Below, piece after piece: positions 5,992 through 10,700 of a stretch of 10,700 nt of DNA; the first letter of the stretch is position 1, and every line of letters starts with the position of its first letter. The stretch comes from Deltaproteobacteria bacterium (lineage in GTDB: Bacteria; Desulfobacterota; Desulfobacteria; Desulfobacterales; ETH-SRB1). A model generated the notes under the pieces. It saw only the letters and a list, made by a program, of their open reading frames with translations. It was not told where the DNA came from and made no database searches. The stretch is taken from positions 1 to 10,700 of the forward strand of contig JAUWQK010000019.1 in NCBI GenBank assembly GCA_030611115.1, written 5' to 3'. The position numbers and the translations under genes were made by a program.

Positions 5992-7479
5992 TTAGGCAAG
6001 AGAAACTTCCATTTTAAGTATATTTCTTGTTGATTGTTTTACTTTAAAAAAATCATCTATTCTGTAGCCAACAACCCACATTATTTTTTCACGACTAAGC
6101 AGTATCGGGCATTTAGCGCGCTGAGCTCTTGTAACCTTATTATTAATAAAATATTTTTTTACCTTTTGTGTCCCCGACATACCAAATGGTTGAAACCTGT
6201 CACCAGGTCGAAAGTTTCTTAAAACCAAAGGGAAGCTAAGTTTATCCATATCAAAAAAAGCAACATTATGTCCAGCGCGATGGATATCCGGCAAATTTTC
6301 AATCTCAATCTTAGAAAATTCAATATTTAAACCAAGTTCCTTAATTAACAAGGATCTGGGAAATATCTCTTCTTTGAAGCCGGCTTCAGGTTTTAATATC
6401 CTGTATTCAAATGAAAGTTTATTCTCATCTCTTAATTTCTTATCCGGATCACGCAATACCCTTTTTCCCCTTGAAAAGGAAACAGTGTCTCCATCTCGTT
6501 TAATCCAGATACCATCGGGAAGGTCGATATGGCCAAAAGCATGTCCGCTATTTAAAAGGGAACTAACAGAATCTATGTGTGAAAAGCTAATACGCCTCAA
6601 ATTTCCTTTTATTTCTGCGATTGCTTTTCTTATAATTCTCCTCCGGGCTGCAATATGCAATTCATTAATTGAAGAAATTGAAAGGGTAACTGAATTATTC
6701 TCAGCAGTTAAAACAGATTTATTGAATATGGGATTTATTAAATCATCTATCCATTCCTCTTCAGATCTTATAATTGATGCAAAACGGTTAATAGTTTCCA
6801 CTATCCTTTTATTATAAGAAGATTTTAAATGTGGTATTAGATGATGACGGATTCTGTTCCGAAGGTATCTCTGGTCATTATTAGACTTGTCCAAAACAAA
6901 CTTTAATTTATTAACCGCCAGGAATTCGAGTATTTCAGATTTGGTTAATTTTATTAAAGGACGAATAATTTCTCCATTCCTTACCGGTGGTATTCCTGAA
7001 ATACCTGCGGGACCGCTTCCCCTCAATAAATTCATTATTACAAGCTCTGCATTATCATCAGCATTATGACCGAGAGCAATCTTGTTGAACATGTATTTCT
7101 CTGCGATACTTTCAAAAAATCCGTAGCGAACAATTCTTGCTGCTTCTTCCAAAGACAACTTTTTTTCATGTTGATATTTACGAACATCTTCCTTTTTAAT
7201 ATAACAAGGCAAATCAAATTTGCGTGCAAGAGATGCAACAAACTCAGCATCATCATCTGAATCTTTTTGCCTGAGACAGTGATTTAAGTGAGCAACACCG
7301 ACTCTAAGGGAAAATCGTTGAGTCAATGAGAGTATAATATGAAGCAGAGCCACAGAATCAGGCCCGCCTGACACACCAACCAGAACTGAATCCCCTGTCC
7401 CGATCATACTGTGAGCCTTAATGGTTGCCTCTACGGTTTTTATCAACTTATTTTTGTAATCCTTGAGTGGTGATAGCAT
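5992..7479 (-). CDS. tilS: tRNA(Ile)-lysidine synthase
   Basis: TilS converts C34 of the CAU-anticodon tRNA-Ile to lysidine using ATP and lysine, so the tRNA reads AUA instead of AUG; it is essential in most bacteria. The 495-residue protein has the N-terminal PP-loop SGGPDS (37-42), HLNHCLR (64-70), GHNADDNAE (137-145, the HxADDxxE motif) and RNRIRHHLIP (207-216). An alpha-helical middle region follows (about 225-315). The C-terminal TilS domain starts near 418 with LRNFRPGDRFQPFG and runs to KYFINNKV and beyond. Length fits the long bacterial form with the C-terminal domain. The ATG at 7479 gives the usual short N-terminal helix before the PP-loop, although there is no good ribosome binding site. 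It is the first gene of the minus-strand run, divergent from the SRP RNA and grpE. Confidence 0.96.
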   Translation of the reverse strand: MLSPLKDYKNKLIKTVEATIKAHSMIGTGDSVLVGVSGGPDSVALLHIILSLTQRFSLRVGVAHLNHCLRQKDSDDDAEFVASLARKFDLPCYIKKEDVRKYQHEKKLSLEEAARIVRYGFFESIAEKYMFNKIALGHNADDNAELVIMNLLRGSGPAGISGIPPVRNGEIIRPLIKLTKSEILEFLAVNKLKFVLDKSNNDQRYLRNRIRHHLIPHLKSSYNKRIVETINRFASIIRSEEEWIDDLINPIFNKSVLTAENNSVTLSISSINELHIAARRRIIRKAIAEIKGNLRRISFSHIDSVSSLLNSGHAFGHIDLPDGIWIKRDGDTVSFSRGKRVLRDPDKKLRDENKLSFEYRILKPEAGFKEEIFPRSLLIKELGLNIEFSKIEIENLPDIHRAGHNVAFFDMDKLSFPLVLRNFRPGDRFQPFGMSGTQKVKKYFINNKVTRAQRAKCPILLSREKIMWVVGYRIDDFFKVKQSTRNILKMEVSLA

Positions 7480-7526
7480 GAAAAATTGTTGTTTGTGACC
7501 CTTCGAGGTATAGTATAGAAAATGTG

Positions 7527-7547
7527 TAACCGTTCACGGAACGGTTA
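7527..7547. repeat. Perfect palindrome F (9-bp arms) upstream of tilS
   Basis: TAACCGTTC (7527-7535) and GAACGGTTA (7539-7547) are separated by ACG. The sequence contains GTTCACG and is probably a single-unit relative of the heptad family. It lies 48 bases before the tilS start, in the divergent control region, where it could act as an operator or as a hairpin in the tilS leader. Confidence 0.65.
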
Positions 7548-7604
7548 TATAAACCTAATATAACTCATAATTAACATTTTTCAAACTATTATAATTGTTT
7601 GCCC

Positions 7605-7632
7605 TTGAAAAAATTATTTTATGAATTATTTT
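7605..7632 (+). promoter_or_regulatory. Probable sigma-70-type promoter of the SRP RNA gene
   Basis: TTGAAA (7605-7610, five of six to consensus) and TATTTT (7627-7632, four of six) are separated by 16 bases in very AT-rich DNA. Six bases then lead to the first base of the terminal helix of the SRP RNA at 7639. The agreement between the predicted start site and the RNA end supports the call; no experimental start site is known. Confidence 0.5.
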
Positions 7633-7638
7633 ATATAA

Positions 7639-7895
7639 ATGGTTGTGCTAAGCGGGGAGCTAGCGGTGCCCTATTCCCGAAATCCGCTTAATGCGGGGCT
7701 GAATTCCCTCTAAAGGATTTTATCCTGGACGTTTTCGAGTCATCCCGACCGGCCGCTGCGCAACAGACACTCACGAACCTCGTCAGGTCCGGAAGGAAGC
7801 AGCGATAAGTGATACAGTCTGTGTCGTGGATTGATCCCGGTCGAGTTTTGGCTTAAATGTTTCAGAAAAAGATTCAATAGGGGGTGCACAACCAT
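7639..7895 (+). ncRNA. ffs: Signal recognition particle RNA, large type with Alu domain
   Basis: This RNA scaffolds the signal recognition particle with Ffh and targets membrane and secreted proteins to FtsY and the Sec translocon. The S-domain core is unmistakable: GTCAGGTCCGGAAGGAAGC (7782-7800), with a GGAA tetraloop and the asymmetric loop that binds Ffh. Supporting helices include ACAGAC (7763-7768) with GTCTGT (7817-7822), and GACCGG (7747-7752) with CCGGTC (7837-7842). The 5' part, GTGCTAAGCGGGGAG followed by AGCGG (7662-7666) pairing with CCGCT (7684-7688), matches the Alu domain of the Bacillus-type large SRP RNA. The ends ATGGTTGTGC (7639-7648) and GCACAACCAT (7886-7895) form a perfect 10-bp closing helix. 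About 257 nt is close to the roughly 270 nt of the large type and far from the roughly 110 nt of 4.5S RNA. The exact ends are inferred from the helix. Confidence 0.9.
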
Positions 7896-7915
7896 ACAAC
7901 CAGTCCTTGCACCAC

Positions 7916-7941
7916 CTTGACATTCTTACATATAGCATTAT
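7916..7941 (+). promoter_or_regulatory. Possible promoter of grpE-dnaK
   Basis: TTGACA (7917-7922) is a full -35 consensus; with the preceding C it also reads CTTGACA, close to a heat-shock sigma-32 -35. A CATTAT (7936-7941) follows and could be a -10, but the 13-base spacer is short for sigma-70 and roughly acceptable for sigma-32. It lies between the end of the SRP RNA and grpE. No CIRCE element (TTAGCACTC with its inverted copy) is visible nearby. Confidence 0.3.
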
Positions 7942-8003
7942 TTTTTATTCAAACTTCCGGCCCTGAAAAAAGTGTGAAAATAACATAGGAGCAACTCTAT
8001 CTG

Positions 8004-8597
8004 ATGACCGACTATAAAAAGAAAATACAAAAAAAAGCTGAAACTGATAAGCATGATACAGATAATAAAATATCCATAAAAAAAGATTTAGACAAAGAAA
8101 AAAAAGGTGAGGCCACTTATCCTTTAAAGGAGATGGAAACAAAAATCAAATCCTTAGAAGATGAGGCCAAAGAAACATATGATCGCTTCCTAAGAGTTTC
8201 TGCTGAATTCGAAAATTACAAAAAACGATCTGCTCGCGAAATGTCTGAGTTCAAAAAGTTCGCAAATGAATCCTTAATTAAGGAACTGCTTTTAGTTGTT
8301 GACAATATGGAACGGGCAATAAGTTCGTCAAAAGATGAAGGGAACTCAAATAATGGTCTAATTGAAGGGATCGATATGACCCTTAAAGAATTACTTAAAA
8401 TTTTTGAAGAATTTGGTGTAAAACAAGTTGAATCACTGGGAAAGCCTTTTGATCCAAATTTTCATCAAGCTGTTATGCAGCAGGAAAATGATGAACACCC
8501 ACACAATACAGTCATAAATGAGCTTCAAAAAGGATATATAATAAATGAAAGATTACTAAGACCGGCAACGGTTGTAGTCTCAAAAGAAAAAAAATAA
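8004..8597 (+). CDS. grpE: Nucleotide exchange factor GrpE (DnaK co-chaperone)
   Basis: GrpE is a cytosolic homodimer that releases ADP from DnaK and resets its substrate cycle. The 197-residue protein has a highly charged, lysine-rich disordered N-terminus (1-40), a long coiled-coil helix (about 41-110, with the typical [12 protein letters not shown]) and a C-terminal beta-wing domain (about 135-193). The family signature runs from [13 protein letters not shown] (146-158) through [18 protein letters not shown] (177-194). ATG 8004 is preceded by AGGAG (7987-7991) with a 12-base gap, rather long but the only good start in frame. dnaK follows after 35 bases, so the two are surely one transcript. 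hrcA, often upstream of grpE in related operons, is absent; the SRP RNA gene occupies that place. Confidence 0.96.
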   Translation: MTDYKKKIQKKAETDKHDTDNKISIKKDLDKEKKGEATYPLKEMETKIKSLEDEAKETYDRFLRVSAEFENYKKRSAREMSEFKKFANESLIKELLLVVDNMERAISSSKDEGNSNNGLIEGIDMTLKELLKIFEEFGVKQVESLGKPFDPNFHQAVMQQENDEHPHNTVINELQKGYIINERLLRPATVVVSKEKK

Positions 8598-8620
8598 TAA
8601 GCAGATTATATATAATTACA

Positions 8621-8626
8621 AGGAGG
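8621..8626 (+). promoter_or_regulatory. Strong ribosome binding site of dnaK (AGGAGG)
   Basis: AGGAGG is a full Shine-Dalgarno match six bases before ATG 8633. It is far stronger than the site of grpE, consistent with DnaK being made in excess of GrpE from a shared message. Confidence 0.8.
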
Positions 8627-8632
8627 AGAACA

Positions 8633-10567
8633 ATGGGCAAGATAATAGGAATAGACCTTGGCACCACAAATTCATGTGTGGCTATAATGGAAGGGGGTGA
8701 AGCAAAGGTAATAACCAACCCCGAGGGAGGGCGTACAACTCCTTCTATTGTTGCTGTTACAGAAAGTGGTGAAAGATTGGTAGGCCAGGTTGCAAAGAGG
8801 CAGTCAATCACAAATCCGGAGAATACGGTCTTTGCTGTGAAGAGACTTATAGGGCGGAAGTTTGCTTCACCTGAAGTACAAAATGATATTAAGATACTTC
8901 CTTACAAACTTGAGCAGGCAAGCAATGGTGATATACGAATAAATCTTCGTGGGAAGCAACACAGCCCTGCAGCAATATCGTCTTTTATACTGGCAAATAT
9001 AAAGAAAACAGCAGAGGAATTTCTCGGAGAAACGGTATCTGACGCAGTAATTACCGTGCCTGCCTATTTTAATGACAGCCAGCGCCAGGCAACCAAGGAC
9101 GCAGGAAAGGTTGCAGGCCTGAATGTTTTAAGAATTATAAACGAACCGACTGCTGCATCACTTGCTTATGGTCTGGATAAAAAAAAGGAAGAAAAAATCG
9201 GCGTCTTTGATCTTGGCGGCGGCACATTTGATATATCCATACTTGAAATTGGAGAAGGTGTCTTTGAAGTAAAATCTACAAATGGTGATACCCATCTTGG
9301 TGGAGAAGATTTCGACCTTCGACTTATCAATTATATAGCAGACGAATTCAAAAAAGACCAGGGTATTGATATAAGAAGCGACAAAATGGCTCTTCAGCGC
9401 CTGAAAGAAGCTGCAGAAAAAGCTAAGATGGAACTATCCACATCAATGGAAACAGATGTAAATCTGCCATTCATAACCGCCGACGCCAGTGGGCCAAAGC
9501 ACCTTAATATAAAAATAACAAGAGCCAAACTTGAAGCGCTTGTAAGTGATTTGCTCGACAAACTTGAGAAACCATGCCAGGTTGCACTTAAAGATGCAGG
9601 TCTCTCTCCCAAAGATATTGATGAGATTATACTTGTTGGCGGCATGACTCGTATGCCGGCTGTTCAGGAAAGAGTTAAAAAACTATTTGTCAGAGAACCT
9701 AACAAAGGCGTTAACCCTGACGAAGTTGTTGCGGTGGGGGCAGCCATTCAGGGAGGAGTGCTTAAAGGAGATGTTAAGGACGTTCTGCTCCTCGATGTTA
9801 CGCCCCTTTGTCTTGGAATCGAGACCCTGGGCGGCGTTATGACAAAGCTAATCGAAAAAAACACAACAATTCCTACCAAAAAAAGCCAGATTTTCTCAAC
9901 CGCTGCAGACAGCCAGCCTGCGGTTTCTATTCATGTTCTGCAGGGAGAAAGGGAAATGGCGGCAGGTAACAAGACCCTGGGACGATTTGAACTCGTTGGG
10001 ATTCCACCAGCAGCAAGGGGTGTGCCTCAAATAGAAGTAACCTTCGACATCGATGCCAACGGTATTGTAAATGTATCTGCAAAGGATCAGGCTACAGGCA
10101 AGGAGCAATCAATCCAGATTACTGCCTCTTCCGGTTTGTCAAAGGAAGAAATAGACAACCTCGTAAAAGATGCGGAACTTCATGCAGAGGACGACAAAAA
10201 GAAAAGGTCTTTGGTAGAAGCACGCAATACTGCGGATGCTCTGATTTATTCAACTGAAAAATCCTTAAAAGACCTTGGAGACAAGGTTGACAGCGCCACC
10301 AAGAGCAAGGTTGAGGATGCAACAAGCCGGCTTAAAAAAGCAATGGAAGGGGACGATGAAGCTGAGATCAAGAAGTTGAGCGATGAATTAACTCAATCTT
10401 CCCATAAACTGGCTGAAGCCATGTATCAGCAGGCATCCCAAGCTCAAACTGGAGAACAGCAAGCCGGCGCTGGCGCTGAAAGTGCACAACAGGCAGGGGT
10501 TTCTTCATCCACAGATGAAGATGTGGTAGATGCCGATTTTGAGGAAGTAAAAGACGAGAAAAAGTAA
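8633..10567 (+). CDS. dnaK: Molecular chaperone DnaK (Hsp70)
   Basis: DnaK is the ATP-driven Hsp70 that binds hydrophobic segments of unfolded proteins, working with DnaJ and GrpE. The 644-residue length is standard. The nucleotide-binding domain shows GIDLGTTNS (6-14), the [17 protein letters not shown] segment (142-158), [10 protein letters not shown] (191-200, with T198 at the autophosphorylation position) and [12 protein letters not shown] (333-344). The interdomain linker DVLLLDVTP (383-391) precedes the beta-sandwich substrate domain (about 392-505). The helical lid ends in a Gln/Ala-rich disordered stretch (about 598-624) and a C-terminal EEVKDEKK tail, close to the EEVKD seen in many bacterial DnaKs. 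The full set of motifs suggests an active protein. No dnaJ follows within the window; a large inverted repeat begins eight bases after the stop. Confidence 0.98.
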   Translation: MGKIIGIDLGTTNSCVAIMEGGEAKVITNPEGGRTTPSIVAVTESGERLVGQVAKRQSITNPENTVFAVKRLIGRKFASPEVQNDIKILPYKLEQASNGDIRINLRGKQHSPAAISSFILANIKKTAEEFLGETVSDAVITVPAYFNDSQRQATKDAGKVAGLNVLRIINEPTAASLAYGLDKKKEEKIGVFDLGGGTFDISILEIGEGVFEVKSTNGDTHLGGEDFDLRLINYIADEFKKDQGIDIRSDKMALQRLKEAAEKAKMELSTSMETDVNLPFITADASGPKHLNIKITRAKLEALVSDLLDKLEKPCQVALKDAGLSPKDIDEIILVGGMTRMPAVQERVKKLFVREPNKGVNPDEVVAVGAAIQGGVLKGDVKDVLLLDVTPLCLGIETLGGVMTKLIEKNTTIPTKKSQIFSTAADSQPAVSIHVLQGEREMAAGNKTLGRFELVGIPPAARGVPQIEVTFDIDANGIVNVSAKDQATGKEQSIQITASSGLSKEEIDNLVKDAELHAEDDKKKRSLVEARNTADALIYSTEKSLKDLGDKVDSATKSKVEDATSRLKKAMEGDDEAEIKKLSDELTQSSHKLAEAMYQQASQAQTGEQQAGAGAESAQQAGVSSSTDEDVVDADFEEVKDEKK

Positions 10568-10574
10568 TGCGCCC

Positions 10575-10656
10575 GTTCACGGTTTACGGTTGTCGGTTTA
10601 CAGTTAACAGTTTTATGTTTTGATCAACCGTTAACTGTTAACCGTGAACCGTAAAC
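10575..10656. repeat. Inverted heptad array G downstream of dnaK
   Basis: The left arm contains five consecutive 7-base units of the form GTTNNCR (10575-10609). The right arm has four inverse units (10629-10656), all with a CGTTAAC/CGTGAAC-like pattern. The inner 19 bases of each arm (10594-10612 and 10626-10644) are complementary at 17 of 19 positions around a 13-base loop, so a long hairpin is possible. There is no T-run after it, so it is not a typical intrinsic terminator, but it may stop or protect the dnaK transcript. Confidence 0.8.
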
Positions 10657-10667
10657 TGTTACTAAAT

Positions 10668-10700
10668 ATGACTAAAAAATCAGGGAAGAAAAAAAAGACC
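10668..10700 (+). CDS. Possible start of a following gene (3' end outside window)
   Basis: An ATG at 10668 opens a frame (MTKKSGKKKKT) that runs to the window end without a stop. It has a very lysine-rich start. No ribosome binding site is visible before it, because the preceding bases belong to the repeat array. Eleven codons are too few to identify a product or to be sure it is a gene. Confidence 0.25.
   Translation, partial: MTKKSGKKKKT

Noticed and set aside
6374..6817. 147-codon plus-strand open frame inside tilS
   Set aside because: It is antisense to the TilS middle domain with no motif or start signal.
7512..7517. TATACT on the minus strand as a tilS -10 box
   Set aside because: The -10 is good, but no -35 match lies 16-18 bases upstream, and the palindrome at 7527-7547 occupies that place; too weak to list.
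7883..7913. GGTGCA / TGCACC pairing after the SRP RNA as its terminator
   Set aside because: The 6-bp stem overlaps the SRP closing helix, has a 19-base loop and lacks an adjacent T-run; the T-rich stretch is over 20 bases away.
10594..10644. dnaK hairpin as a standard intrinsic terminator
   Set aside because: The stem is AT-rich with a 13-base loop and no T-run follows the right arm, so I list it as a repeat only.

Overview
The window looks like chromosomal DNA from an AT-rich Gram-negative anaerobe, most likely a Desulfobacterota (sulfate-reducer-like) bacterium. This placement is an inference. It rests on a PilT-family ATPase followed by a zinc-ribbon/receiver protein, a tilS-ftsH-folP-ybbR gene order, a type III pantothenate kinase, and degenerate repeats between genes. 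No plasmid, phage, IS or CRISPR signature is visible, and most of the content is core housekeeping.

Layout. Positions 1-1255 (+) hold the 3' part of a type IV pilus retraction-type ATPase and, ten bases after its stop, a small protein with a CxxC zinc ribbon joined to a degenerate response-regulator receiver domain. Positions 1287-7479 (-) hold a five-gene run, read right to left: tilS (tRNA-Ile lysidine synthase), ftsH (membrane AAA+ protease), folP (dihydropteroate synthase), ybbR/cdaR-like (membrane-anchored YbbR repeats) and coaX (type III pantothenate kinase). Positions 7480-8003 form a divergent control region carrying an SRP RNA gene of the large type, with an Alu domain closed by a perfect 10-bp terminal helix. 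Positions 8004-10567 (+) hold grpE and dnaK. The last 33 bases may open another gene.

Functionally, the SRP RNA, FtsH and GrpE-DnaK all serve protein targeting, quality control and stress response. TilS, FolP and CoaX supply tRNA decoding, folate and coenzyme A. YbbR normally partners the diadenylate cyclase CdaA, but no cdaA lies beside it here.

The most striking non-genic signal is a family of 7-base-period repeats (consensus GGTTCAN or its complement NTGAACC, plus a GGGRYYR variant). They sit at almost every gene junction of the minus-strand run and directly after dnaK. Several form inverted pairs, several begin right at stop codons with the same short boundary sequence, and one array overlaps the end of ftsH and the start codon of folP. 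I see no convincing new multi-gene system. The heptad family is the best candidate for something undescribed.
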